DNA of 32,104 nucleotides. Origin: Monoraphidium neglectum. Taxonomy: Eukaryota > Chlorophyta > Chlorophyceae > Sphaeropleales > Selenastraceae. The notes beneath the pieces were generated by a model. That model did no database searches and was not told the DNA's origin. It saw only the letters and a list, made by a program, of their open reading frames with translations. Each line of letters opens with the position of its first letter. The stretch's first letter is position 1. Location of the stretch: NCBI RefSeq assembly GCF_000611645.1, contig NW_014013572.1:18450-50553 (forward strand), read 5' to 3'. Positions 19,525-31,500 of this stretch are shown in pieces. Made by a program: the position numbers and the translations under genes.

Positions 19525-22287
19525 TCAAAGATCAAGGCCCGTCCCCTGCATCCCTGCCACAATCCTCTCCAGCCACTCGCGCTTGGCCGCCCTGTTGTTG
19601 CCCGGCCACAGGTGGTTGGCGCCGCGCAGCCGCACCACCGCAAATGGCCCGCGGGTGAAGCGGGCCCAGCCCTGCCGAAGAAGACGAAAACAAGGGGCGC
19701 GTCGCGGCGGGGTGGACGGAAGGCTTGGCGTGGCATGCAATGCGCCTGAGCGGGGCGTGGCTGGAGTTTGGGCGCTTGTGTTGCTGTCAAGAAGGAAGTG
19801 TGTCGGCGGCACTCTGGAATACATTTCACAACAAGGTGCATCACATGGGGCGGGAACAAGCAAACCTTTATCGGCTGCCTGGGGGCACCACTTCAGATCA
19901 CGGGAGCCGTCGGGCAGTTGCTGCGCTGCGGCAACCCCCCCCCCCCTTCCCGCCCACCTCAAAGCAAGCGTCAACCGCGCGCACCTGCACCATGCGCTCG
20001 CCGATCCGCCGGTCCTCGTCGCCCCAAAAAGCGGTCACAGGGAACGCAAACGGCGGCGCCCCCGCTGCCTCCGGTACGGACCAACCCAGAGAAGGAGGGG
20101 CCGGAGTGGGCGTGGGGTGGCGGTGGTGGTACTCGTCAAAAAGCCGGAAGTCGGCGCGCAGGAGCGGCTCAAAGGTCGGCCACAGGTCTGGCGAGAATAC
20201 GACCTCGTTGATGTCCCACTGGCGGCACTCGTCCTGGGCGTGTTGGGATGTGCAAAGTGGCGCGCGCATGCGTGCAAGGTCGAGGGGGGATTCAGGGAGA
20301 GCGCGCGGTTGTCGGCAGGGAGTGGCGCCAGCGGACAAGCACAGGCGCACGCAGGCAAGCGTGTATTGCAGTGTGCGCGCCTGCGCACAGGGGCCCGACG
20401 ATCGGCAGGCCGGCAGGTCCGTCTAGGGCATTTTTAGGCACTACTGAAAGCAACTATGATGAGCCTGCTTGATGGAAGCCTGATTGGGAGGGGGTAACTG
20501 GATAAGCCGTGTGCCTGCCAGCGTCGATTCCTACGTAAAGGCCGCGCGCGCGGGCTCGCTGCGCGCCCGGCAGCTGCCAGGCACCTGCCCACCTTGAACT
20601 CCTCATCCGTGAGCAGCGCCTGCCGCCGCCAGGGCCGCTCCTCCTCGGGGATGTCTGGCGCGGGCATGGCGGACAGGAACGCGCCGGCCGGCATTGGCAG
20701 GCCTGCCGCGCGGACGTGAAGGAGCGCCGGCGGTGGAGAGGGCGGAGCAGACCACTCTAGTGCATGCAGCGCGGTGTGTGTGTGAGTACACACATTGTAT
20801 GTGCAATTAATGAGAGCCTGAGCAACCGACAGCGCCGTCCCCGCCTGTCCGGCTGGCCCTGGTCTACAAGAAGTCAGCTGCCACGCCTTTCGCCCGCTCA
20901 GCTCCAGCCCTGGCAGAATGCGCGGTGGGGCAACCTCACCCACCCCTGCTCCTGGCCAGCTGCAGGAACTCGTACGCGGCCCAAGCCCCCACGCTGTGCC
21001 CGACGACAAAGTAGCGCCCCGCCGCCAACAATGCCGGCGCGGCCACCGGCAGCAGCGCGGCGGCGAGGGCCGCGAGGTCTGGCAGTGGGGGCTCGCGCGC
21101 ACGCAGGCCGCGGCCGGGCGGCTGCACCGCCGTCAAGACCGCCCCGCTGGTCTGGCACCAATCCTGGCGGCAGAGTTGAGTTTGGGCGCGAGGCACGGGC
21201 GCTTGCTTCATTGCAGGATGGAGGTGTGCACGGGCTTCACAGCGGGCGCTGGGGCCCCTGCCCGGCTCGCACTATCGTGGGCCGCCTGTGGCGGGGGCGG
21301 GCGTGCAGGCGGCGAGGCACAGCACGCGTGTGTGCGCGGGAAACAATTGGGGCATTGTTCAGTGGAGGCCGCTCACCAGCAGAGGGCTGGGGGCGCGCCT
21401 GGCGCCGGTGCCTTCTGAGGAGTACAAGTCCTCCGCGCTGCCGCTGTTGGGGAAAGCCAGGACGATGGTGTGGGCACTGGTGCAGCAGGGGAAGGTTTGA
21501 AGGAGGGGGTGCAGGTGGCATTGGCATTCACAGGTCAAATGTGGTTTGCGCTGGGGTGCCGCATGCAAGCGGGTGGTGCCGGTGCCCCTCGCTGCCCGTA
21601 GGCAAGCTGGGCAATGCAGGCGGCGAGATTGGCAACTGCCTGGTAGAGGCAGCACGGCAGGCGCGCACTTGCGGAGCTTCTGGTGCGACCGCAGGGCAGG
21701 GAACCACCTCCTCACGTCGTCAGCCCCTGGCGGCGGCCACGCGCGCTGCAGCGCCGCGAGGTCGTTTGCCGCCGTGGGTGGGGACAGCGCACGGTCGCCG
21801 CCGCGTGCGGTCGCTGCGTGCTGCTGGCCGCGGCTGCGGAAGAAGGCACGGATCTCTGCTTCTGACCTGGAAAAGGCATGCCAAGGGTTTCCACTTGTCA
21901 TTGTTCAGCCGAGAGTCAACAGCTTGCGTTTGCTCGTTGCTCGCGTCAAGTCGGGCTGTGCAATGACTCCTGGCCATCTTCAAGGGCAGTTGACGAGAGG
22001 CAACAGCCTTCAAACTCGTCGCCCACCTTTCCAGCAGCCCCGCCTCCTGCACCTCATCCAACATCATCCCCTCAAAGTCATCGTCTTCCCGGAGCACCTG
22101 CGAAGTTGCATTCACGTGCAGGAGCCCGCGTGAGTAAAGGCAGCAGAGGGGCTCAGGGGCGGAGCGGCGGAGGCGCAACGACTGCCTTGCTGGCACTAGC
22201 ACTAGCCTCACGATCCAGGTACAGGAGTGGCACCTCAATGAGATTGATTTTGCGGAGTCTTGCGCTGAGGCACTCGGCGGGGTCCAT
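19525..22287 (-). CDS. Type II thioesterase-like alpha/beta hydrolase with N-terminal extension
   Basis: Best model: exons 22287-22207, 22097-22027, 21866-21716, 21639-21596, 21476-21377, 21163-20944, 20702-20593, 20233-19985 and 19671-19525, about 390 aa. The last five exons agree perfectly in frame. The hydrolase starts at TIVLAFPNSGSAEDLYSSEG and continues with AVQPPGRGLRAREPP. The nucleophile elbow is GHSVGAWAAYEF (catalytic Ser). Then come LPMPAGAFLSAMPAPD, DECRQWDINEVVF, LLRADFRLFDEY, VTAFWGDED (probable catalytic Asp nearby) and RGANHLWPG (catalytic His). This order is that of type II thioesterases, which free misprimed or stalled acyl groups from PKS/NRPS/FAS carrier proteins; here the substrate is unknown. 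The first ~120 residues are an extension I do not recognise. The ends of the first and fourth exons seem to need GC donors. The alternative is that 21715-21477 is read through, since it stays open in frame. Confidence 0.8.
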
Positions 22288-22723
22288 CGTCCATGCGGGC
22301 CAGAAGTGAATTATCTTCTTCGCGAGCCTTGAATAATAAATTGTTCGCGTCAACAGTCGCTACATATTTGTCAATTTGTCATGCGTGGCGCTTCGCTGGA
22401 CTGCGGCTCAGCAAGCTGTGTCAGTTGACCCTTGGACTGGCCGACCGCACCGTCTGCAACGGTGTTCGTTGACAGCACGACGAACGGCGCTGCGGCTGCA
22501 CTAGCATAGTCATGAAGCCAGTATATGATACCTTGGCTCGAATTTTACAATGTGGTAGGCACAATGACAGCATGTTCTTGACCGATACGGCCATCACAAG
22601 CACAGCACGAAGGGGGATTCAGGGATAGCACACGAAGTCAGCTGCATGCCAGACGCCAGGTCAGCATGATCAACCACGTCCCAGTCCTGCAAAAAGTACA
22701 AGGTCATATGCGCGCCGTCAGCC
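22288..22723. other. Intergenic region, thioesterase 5' side / dehydrogenase 3' side
   Basis: 436 bp, AT-richer than the genes, between two minus-strand genes in tandem. It carries a TGTAA signal and otherwise nothing I can name. Confidence 0.55.
22545..22549 (-). terminator. Probable poly(A) signal TGTAA of the dehydrogenase gene
   Basis: Minus-strand TGTAA within AATTTTACAATGT, about 175 bp past the stop codon at 22724. Confidence 0.5.
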
Positions 22724-24115
22724 TCACACATGCGATATCAACCCGCCCTCGCACCGCACCGCCGCCCCGTTGACCGCTGCACCGCCCTCAGACACGAGGA
22801 ACGCCGCCGCCGCCGCGACCTCGGCCGGCTGGATGAACCGCTGCAGCAGCGACGTCGGCTCGCGCTGCTTGAAGTAGTTCGTGGTGGCGTCCTCGACGCT
22901 GACCCCGGTCTGCTTTGCGAGGCCTTGGATATAGACTTCCACGCCCTCCGTCCAGGTGGGCCCCGGCAAGATCGTGTTGACCGTCACCCGGCTCCCCTTC
23001 GTAAGCTGCGCCAGGCCGCGGGCGAGGCCGATCTGCGGGCGTGACATGCGGGCGTGTGGAGGAGCAGGCACATGGCATTTATTTCGAGGGAGGGGGTGGA
23101 GGGAGGGACGGCGGGCGTGCAAGACTGGAGACGGCCGTGGAGACGGCATCAGGACTTGGCTGAGCTGGAGGTTGTGTTTGGACTCGCATGCCATGCAACA
23201 GCTCGGTGGATGACAGCAGCCTGGCGACTAGCGCACAGCATCAAGGCATTTTTGGCGCCATGTTGGATCTGTGGGTGACACTTGGCTGCTTTCCACGAAT
23301 TGGGTTCTCACAGCTGAGCGCAAAGAGTAGCGCGACATCAACCGCACCTGCATCTGTTTGGTGATGGAGTAGTGCAGCATGTCCGGGACGATCCGCACGC
23401 CAGTCTCACTGGCGATGAACAGTACGCGCCCAGACGCGCCGCGCGCCAGCATGTCTTTGAGCCAGTGGCGCGACAGGCGGAGGCCACTGAAAAAATTCAC
23501 CTGGGTTGGGGGCAAAGAAGCCAAGCCAATGGCTGTCACTGGCGGGGTTCACTGCCAAATCAAGCCGTTTGGCCCGCCTTCAGGCCTAGAGCATGCTGCT
23601 TCAACAGCGGCGCTTCAAGAAGGAGGTACGGGCGCCGGCGCACGCATCAAGGCCGGCACGGCGTCGAGCTGGTCAGTGCAAGAGCACACATGCAGCTGCT
23701 GGCCGTGCAGGCAAACAACAGTCCCAGGGATACGTCTCACATCAATGTAGTGCTGCCAAGTGGAGTCAGGGACTGAAAAGAAGTCGGCTGTCTCAAATAT
23801 CCCCATGTTGTTGACCAGGACGTTGATCGGCAGCTCATGCTGTTTGCTAAGGGCCTCCACATCAGTGATGAAGTTGGCGCAGCCCGCCTCAGTCCCAAGG
23901 TCCCCTACGGCGCCGAGCACGAGCGGCGCCTCGGACGCGGCCTTGACGTCCGCGACGGCGGAGTCGACAGACGCCTGGGAGCGGCCGTTGACAACTACGG
24001 TGAAGCCGCGGCGCGCGAGGTCGACCGCGATCGCTTTGCCGATGCCGCTGGTCGACCCGGTGACTATGGCGAGGCAGCGCTCGTGGCTGCTATCGCTGGT
24101 GCTGGGGGTCGACAT
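22724..24115 (-). CDS. Short-chain dehydrogenase/reductase (SDR), classical type
   Basis: Three exons in frame: 24115-23741, 23500-23348 and 23032-22724, giving 278 aa. It is an NAD(P)-dependent oxidoreductase with a Rossmann fold: AIVTGSTSGIG (TGxxxGIG cofactor loop, near residue 20), VVNGRS after the second strand, LVNNMG (NNAG-like), catalytic Ser in IASETG and catalytic YSITK 13 residues on. The Arg of NGRS suggests NADPH. The C-terminal half (ILPGPTWTEGVE, PTSLLQRF.QPAEVA, the EGG end) resembles bacterial SDRs of unknown substrate more than well-known plant enzymes; this is an impression without a search. No transit peptide is evident after MSTPSTSDSSHER. The ATG at 24115 follows a stretch with only GTG in frame. 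A strong acceptor at about 22690 could add another exon, but the protein end looks complete here. Confidence 0.88.
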
Positions 24116-25563
24116 GGTTCGCTGTGTTTGCTTGGATGGCACGTGCGAGCACACTAAGGGCTGGACACGCCGTTGGTCCCGTGAGCAACTGTTGCGAGGA
24201 TCTCAACGAAGGGTTAGCGGACTCGAACAAACCGCATCAATAAAATAACGGCCAAGAATCTGTGCAATCACCGAGCATGGAGCCTTGGTGCGCGATTCAT
24301 GACCGTTTCATAACACGGCCGCATGTGCACCATGATGATGCGTGGGGGCGTGAGCAGCCCGCTCACTCCCCCAGGTGCCTGAGGCAGCACACCTGTGGGG
24401 GTGGGAGAAGTGGCGATGATGGGCAGTGTCTGAAACATACGCAAACATGCCGCTGGGACCAAACAAACTTACGCAACAGCCATCAGCGGGCTTGCGGCGC
24501 ATCACTCAGCTTCCCTGTCCTCTGCAGGTCCTCTGTCAGCGCCCTGCCAGCCCTGCACCCGTACTGCCGCTGCTGGGCTTTCGCTTTCCGCTGTGAACTG
24601 TTGAGCAAAGTTGCCTATAAAGTTGTGTACAGACTGCACTTCTGCGGCAGTGCGCTGGTGGTTCTGCGCAACCCTGAAAGCGCATGCAAGCGAACCGGAT
24701 CCGGCACGTACGCATCTCGGGATTGCAGGGGTGGCCGTGCCCTGGTCCGCAGCTGTTGTACCCAGACAGTGCTCGCATATCTGACCAGTCCCTCTGTCAT
24801 GATGTAAGGGAGCATGAAACTTATCACTCGCGCTGATCCTTGTCGCGGCAGCGGCAACAAGTGCTTGCTTGCAGCAATGGACTGCAATGTGGCCTTGCAG
24901 GCGTTGACTGGTCAGCTTTGAACCATTGACTATGTGCTTGCAGTGCAACGTGCCAGTTGAAGCAGCCTAATAATTGGATCGACAGCCATGCCTGACATTA
25001 AACTGAGAGCAGCAGGGTGCAGCATGCAGAGTGCAGGTGGGCAGCAGTGAGAAGGTGACCAGCGCCACAAGGCAATGTCCGGTACTGAGCTATCAGTACT
25101 CTGCTGCGCGGTGCTTGATTATTCGAGTCTAGTAAGCACCATATTCACCACAAGTGCTCGCTCAGCTAGCGGCTTTACGCGGGCCTCGGGACGTGCATTG
25201 CTCGCTCCACAGCCTGCGCTCATTTCAAGCAAGGTCAGCGGGGCAGCACGATTGAACTATGCGTATTACAGGCCATGAACGTGACCAGTGCGGTCTTGTA
25301 GCAAATGGTTGCCCGTGCGGGCCACCATTTTGGCTGGCGCCTTGTGAATATCGATCCTGGCGCCGCGCGATATATGGCAACAACCCATGTTACACAAGCG
25401 GTTTAGGCTAATGATTGCGACTATACAGATGCCGGCCACTGTGAAGCACCAAGACGCAGCGCACCCGCAGTATGCACGGCAACCACGCGCGCTGCATACA
25501 CGCGCGTACCGCGCCTCCCCGAATTTGCTCCGCAGGCGTGTGTTGTGAGCTGGCACAACCAAG
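24116..25563. promoter_or_regulatory. Divergent intergenic region, SDR / glycyl-tRNA synthetase
   Basis: 1.45 kb between two divergent start codons, with moderate GC and scattered AT-rich patches. A 181-codon open stretch on the plus strand (24262-24807) lacks coding bias and any recognisable domain. The promoters of both genes should lie here, but I cannot point to specific elements. Confidence 0.45.
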
Positions 25564-28500
25564 ATGCGTGGATGCCCGGTCGCCAGCAGCAGCAGCAGCA
25601 GCATCACCACTAGTGCAGTTGGCTCTGGACCCACCATGCGGCCAGGCCTGAGCGCGCTGCGCGCGCTGTCCCGTGCCAGGAGCGCCGCCCTTATGTCGCC
25701 CCTCCGCCAAGCAGCCGCCGCGGCCCCTGCAGTTGCCCCCTGGGCAGCCGCCGCCTCTCGCGGCTTCTCCCGCCGGCCTGCCGCGCCGTTCGCGTCTGCC
25801 GCGCCCGCTGCCGCCGCCGCTGCTGCCGCCGAGGCGGCCTCGCCGGCCGCGCCTGTGGTTGCCGAGCCGGTGGCCGCGAACGGCGCAGGCAACGGCCAGG
25901 CGGCGGCGACAGCGCCCACCTTCCAGGACGCCATCAGGCGGCTGCAGGACTACTGGGCTTCCAGGGGCTGCGTGGTGTGGATGCCGCACAACACAGAGGT
26001 CGGCGCCGGCACCATGAACCCTGCAACCTTCCTCAGGTGCGAAAAGGAAGGCAGGCGGGAGGCGGCCGCCCTCCTAGTGCGGGCATAAGCAGCTGGATGC
26101 TGAAACGGGGGTGTGTGGCCGTCGCATGCGGCCGACCCGGCTGACTCAGGGCCCATGGGGCTGATGCAGGCTGGGATGCTGCAGTTCCGGCAGCGTCCGG
26201 GGGCGCGGCTTTCAGCCATCCGGGAAGGGGAAAGGAATGCAGCTTGTGCGCGAGCTGGGCGCTACCCTGGTCGAGCCGTACACTGCAGAACGAACACTGC
26301 AGCTCACACGCACATTTGCAAACGCGACGATCGGCCTGCATAACACTAGTCGCATGCATACGCACACGCACACCTGTGCATTCTTTCACTTCCACACAAA
26401 ACACGGCCAACACGCGCACATGTGCACATACACACGCACGCACACACGCACGCACACCCACGCAACCCCCCTGAGCAGGGTTCTTGGCCCCGAGCCCTGG
26501 AACGTCGCCTACCCGGAGCCGAGCGTGCGCCCCGACGACAGCCGCTACGGCGACAACCCCAACAGGGTGCAGCGCCACACCCAGTTCCAGGTCATCCTCA
26601 AGCCAGACCCTGGTGGGCGCACTCACGGCACAAAGAGCACCGCGCCGGGCGGTCGGGCCAAGCGACGATGGGTCGGGGCCGCGCACGCGGGCGGAAACCC
26701 CGCGGGCCGAGCGGGGTGGGGCGGCGGCAGGGCGCGGGGACAGCTCCGGGCCGGCAGAAAGTGTTGCAGCCTGCGGCGTGTGCTGTGTCGATCGTGCGTC
26801 CGAGTCACCGGCGGTCGGGCGGCTCTGGCGCGCGCGCGCTGCGGGGCTCCCCCTGCGTCGCGGGAGGCTTGGCTGCGCCGACTTAGCCGCGCCGTCATGG
26901 CCCCGTGTGCGCCGCAGGGAACGCGCAGGAGCTGTACCTGGGGAGCCTGGAGGCCCTGGGCATTGACACGCGGAAGCACGACATCAGGTGACAACCTTTT
27001 GAAAACCTTGGGATTTCTTTTTTGGAAACCTTGGATATGCTTCCTTAGCATTGCTTCCCAGTCGGTCAAATCAGTGTGGTGCTCGTTCGCCGAGCACAGG
27101 CGGAGGGGTCACCTTCGGTCGGGCGCAACGGCTGGCCCCATGGCGTCCAAAGCGTCGCTAGGGACGTCTGCTGCAGGCGTGCCGAGGGCATCATTCCGCC
27201 GCGTCGCAGCACCTGACCTATGCTTGGAGGCAACCGCGTGGACGCGCCCCAAGGCTCTGAACGCCACATCGGCCCTGCCTCGCCGGCCGACAAACCATGC
27301 TGCTTTTGGAGCAGTCCGCCGCTCCAAAAAGACGGCACGCTGGCTCGCGCATGCGCCTGCTGTCACACACCCACTCAACGGCTGACCGCTGGTGCACCCT
27401 GCAGGTTCGTGGAGGACAACTGGGAGTCCCCAGTCCTGGGGGCCTGGGGCCTGGGCTGGGAGGTCTGGCTGGACGGCATGGAGGTGACGCAGTTCACGTA
27501 CTTCCAGCAGGTGGGAATTTGACGCCGAGAACAACCCTTCTACCGCGCGTGCAAACGGGCGGCGCGGTCGAGGAGCAGCTGCGCGCCGCTGCAGCCTCCA
27601 TGGGACGCCGCATCCCGCCTCGTCTGACTGCGTCAGGGTCCGCCGCAGGGCGCCGCACCACCCATGGCATGCAAACTGCAGTCCAGATCCGCATCCGCTT
27701 GGTTCCTGCATCACATTCGGTCTTTGCAGTGCCCGCCTGGGCTCCAGTCCCCGCATTCTGAGTTTGCCCACGCCCCTTCCACTTCCGCCCCTCCAAACCC
27801 ACTAGGCTGGCGGCAAGGTGCTGGACGCGCCGGCTGTTGAGATCACGTACGGCATGGAGCGGATCCTGATGGCACGGCAGGGCGCCAAGCACTTCAAGGA
27901 CATCAAGTGAGAGGGGCGGGGCGATCTGATCTGGCAGCGGGACATGATCTGGCCGAGGGGCCGGATGTGATGAGACGCCGGGGGAGGGATCTGAGGCCGG
28001 GGTGCTGGCCAGGGTGGCGGCGCGCTGGAAACCAGCAGGGCCTCAGCTGGCGCCGGCCGCGGTCAGCCTCAGCCGCCGCACAGCAGCTCCCAAAGGCATG
28101 CCTTGAGCGGCGGCGGAGGGTAACGGTTGATCTTTCGCAACCTCGGCCGTCGATCACTCCAAGGTACAACGACGCGGTCACCTATGGGGAGCTGTTCCTG
28201 CAGAACGAGTACGAGATGAGCTGCTACAACCTCGACGAGGCTGACGTGGCGGAGCAGGTGCGAGCCGTTCCTTGCAGCATTCACATCAGTCTCTGCAGGT
28301 TTTTCAAAACCCAGTGTGACGGGCGCGCCGCCGCTTTGCGTTCTGTAGCGCTGCTTTTAGGTGTTTGGTGGCGGTCATGGTGATGTCACCGCGGTGGCGA
28401 TCCAGGCAGACGGCCAGGCCGCGTGGCGCGCGAGCTGGGAGGGCCTGGTGGCTGTCGCAGGGCAGGCGAGCGGACGGGCAAGACAAAGGGATGACCGGCC

Positions 28501-31500
28501 CCCTTGCCGCTCGCCGACGCACCCCGCCGGCGGATCACTGTCCTCCCCCCTCCCCAAACCTCCCACCCACCACGCCTTGCTGACGGCACGCTGCGTCGCA
28601 CCGCGACCACCGTATCCCGCACACACCGCAGCGCCAGCGCTTCGCGCTGTTTGATGCTGAGGCGCGCCGCCTGCTGGCCAAGCGGCTGCCCGTGCCCGCC
28701 TACGACCACCTGCTGAAGCTGAGCCACACCTTTAACGTCCTGGATGCCCGCGGCGCGGTGGGCGTCACCGAGCGCGCCGACTGCTTTGCGACCATGAGGG
28801 CGCTCGCGCGCGAGGTCACCGGTGAGTGGTGGTGTTGCAGGGGGAAGGGGTTTGCTTGGTTCCTACCCGGGGCGCGTTTGTGTGTACTGTGTGGGTTTGA
28901 TTGCTTTTATGGCGCAGCCGTCCTCTTGATTGGCGCTGCACAGAGGTTCTTGGCTTGGGGTCAGCAAGGGTAGGGGGCAAGGGAGCTTGGGACGAAGGTG
29001 AGACTGACAGCCACCATGGGGCGTCCACTTGCACGCCCCGCGCTAGCTCCCCACCCGCCCTCCGCTCCGCCCGCGGCCCCGGCCGCCCCTCCCACCCTTG
29101 ACCGATCCCCGCTCCCTGATTCTCCGGCCCCATCTTTTACCATTTGCGCGTCCTAACGCACCTCCATCAGCCCTGTGGCTGGAGCGGCGCGAGGAGCAGG
29201 GCTACCCTCTGGGCCAGGTCGCCCCGCCAGAGGCCCTCACCCCCGGCAAGCCCGCCCCGCCGCCGTCCGGCGCGCCCCCGAGGGCGTTTGTGCTGGAGAT
29301 TGGCAGCGAGGAGCTGCCGCCAGACGACGTCCTCTCGGGGATCGCGCAGCTGAGGTGGGCCGCAGGCTGTGATTGTTGTGCACCTGTTTACCGTATTTCA
29401 GATGCTGCCGTTTCATTTGAGAGCAAGTTGTTAGATCCGTGCTGGCACTGCTTCGATGCCACTGCCTCTGCGCGCATGGCACGGCGCCGTCTTGGTACTG
29501 CCGCGGTCACATACCTGGGATGTGCGGCGCTTGGGCCGGGTCGGCTGGAGGTGCAGGGCCACTTCCAACGCCTGAAGATTCCTCTTGTTCTTACCCTGCA
29601 GTTTCTTTCTCAACCCAGGTGCCTCTGTGAAACCACGTGTGAAACCACGCTTTTTCGTGCCCATACCGCAGCCGCCACCCACAATCCCAGTCACCAACAC
29701 CCCGTGCCTCCGCCCTCAAGACGCCCGCACCCCGCCCCAAACCACCCGTTTGCAGGGAGCGCATCCCCGCGCTGCTGCAGCGGCTGCGCCTGGCGCACGA
29801 GTCCGTCACGGTTCACGGCACGCCGCGCCGCCTGGCGGTGCTCGTGTCTGGCCTGGCCGCCAGGCAGGAGCCCATCGAGAGCCGCGTCAGGGGGCCGCCG
29901 GCAAAGGCGGCTTTCGATGCCGCCGGCAAGCCCACCAAGGTTCGATCCCCGCCTAGGGCTTTTCTTTGCATTTCTTGGGTCTGGGTGCGGAGCAGGGGGT
30001 TTGATTGGTTGCCTCACCCCACCCCATCCTGCCGCCTCCCACTCCCATCTCATACACCCTCCGGCCCACCCTCCTCCCAATCGCGCCCGTTTCCGCCCCC
30101 TCAACCCCACGCATCCCCAGGCTTTGGAGGGCTTCTGCAAAAAGGCGGGCGCAGACCCGTCCTCTGTGGCGGTGGAGGCCGATGCCAAGGGGGTGGAGTA
30201 CTGCTGGGTCGTAGTCAAGGACGCGGGACGCAGCGCGGCAGAGGTGAGAGGGCCTCCCGGAGGTGTCCAGCGCGCGCATACGTCCTGCGTGCGCACACCG
30301 CGGGATTGCAGGCCTCGCTCTTGAGGCGGGGCCGGGGCATGCTCAGGCGGATGTGTGGGCGGCCCTGCATGTCCCTTTGCCAAAGACGTCGCCCGTAGCC
30401 GCTTGTCTTCCGCCTGGGGCATGACCCCACCGCCCACCTTTGCAGTCCGATCATGTGACGCACATGCACCCGTTTGCACACACAACATGCATGCGACACA
30501 CTCCAATCTTGAATCCGACTCACAGGTGCTGACTGATGAGCTGCCAGCGCTGGTGGGTTCGATCTCGTTCAAAAAGAGCATGCGCTGGCGCGGCGACACA
30601 GGTGAGCGCCGCTCGAAACCCAAACCCATCTTCCAGGCCCCGCTGCCGTCGCAACCGTTGGCGCATCGCAAGCTGCCTGTCAGGCTCCCTCTGCCTCGGC
30701 AGTCCCTCCGTCGCACCCCGGCTCAGCTGATGCAGAGGGGCCTCGTACCAGGCCTGATTGATCCATTGCATGCCGTCCTTCAAACACCAGGCAGCCTCAA
30801 ACTTCACCTGCCCCCTGAGGCAGCAGCAGACCGTCCCGTCCTGCCTCCAACCCGATTACGTCACCCCTGCCTCGACCCCGCCGCAGCCTACTCGCGGCCC
30901 ATGCGCTGGCTCCTCGCGCTGCACGGCGACACCCCCCTGCCCTTCGTGTACGGGCCCATCCTGGCGGGCGCCGCCACGCGCGTGCTGCGCAACGCGGCGC
31001 AGCCAGAGCAGCGGGTGGGCAGCGCTGAGGAGTACGAGCAGCTTCTCGCCAGGTGCGGGGCGGCCCGGCGCGGCGAGGGGCGAGGCGCCGCCTGCCGCGG
31101 GACCTCCTCCCGCATCGTGCCCGGCGTGTTGCTTTTGGGCCGTTCAGTTTGGCTTGCGCAGCCGGAGGGGGTGCAGAGTGATTGTGTTGGGCACTGGGAC
31201 GCTCCAGCACTCCGCGCGCACTCGTGCGCCTCTCAGTTCTCCTGTCGAGTCACCAGGGTGATGACGTCACAAAGTCCTATGACCCTGCGCCTTCACTTTC
31301 CCATCCTCCTCCTAAACGCGAACACATGCTTGCGTACGCGCGTGCGCACACACCCCTACACACACGCAAACACACACACGCACACGCGTACGCACTGGCT
31401 CACACACGCAGCACAAAGACGGTTGTCCCTTTCCCCTCCGATCGACACCCACCTATGTCGCCTCCGCTCCCGCTCCTCTGCTCCCCTTCAAACACGTCGC

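Noticed and set aside
22622..22693. Possible fourth SDR exon after the TTTTTGCAG acceptor
   Set aside because: The protein already ends after EGGLISHV, as SDRs of this kind do; the added residues would be unlike the family. Kept only as an alternative in the SDR entry.
24262..24807. 181-codon open frame between SDR and GlyRS
   Set aside because: Mixed codon usage, many Cys/His/Arg typical of random GC-rich translation, no domain, no flanking exons.
29936..29952. GGTTCGATCCCC resembling a tRNA B box
   Set aside because: It spans the end of GlyRS exon 9 and its donor; no A box, acceptor stem or anticodon arm can be drawn around it.
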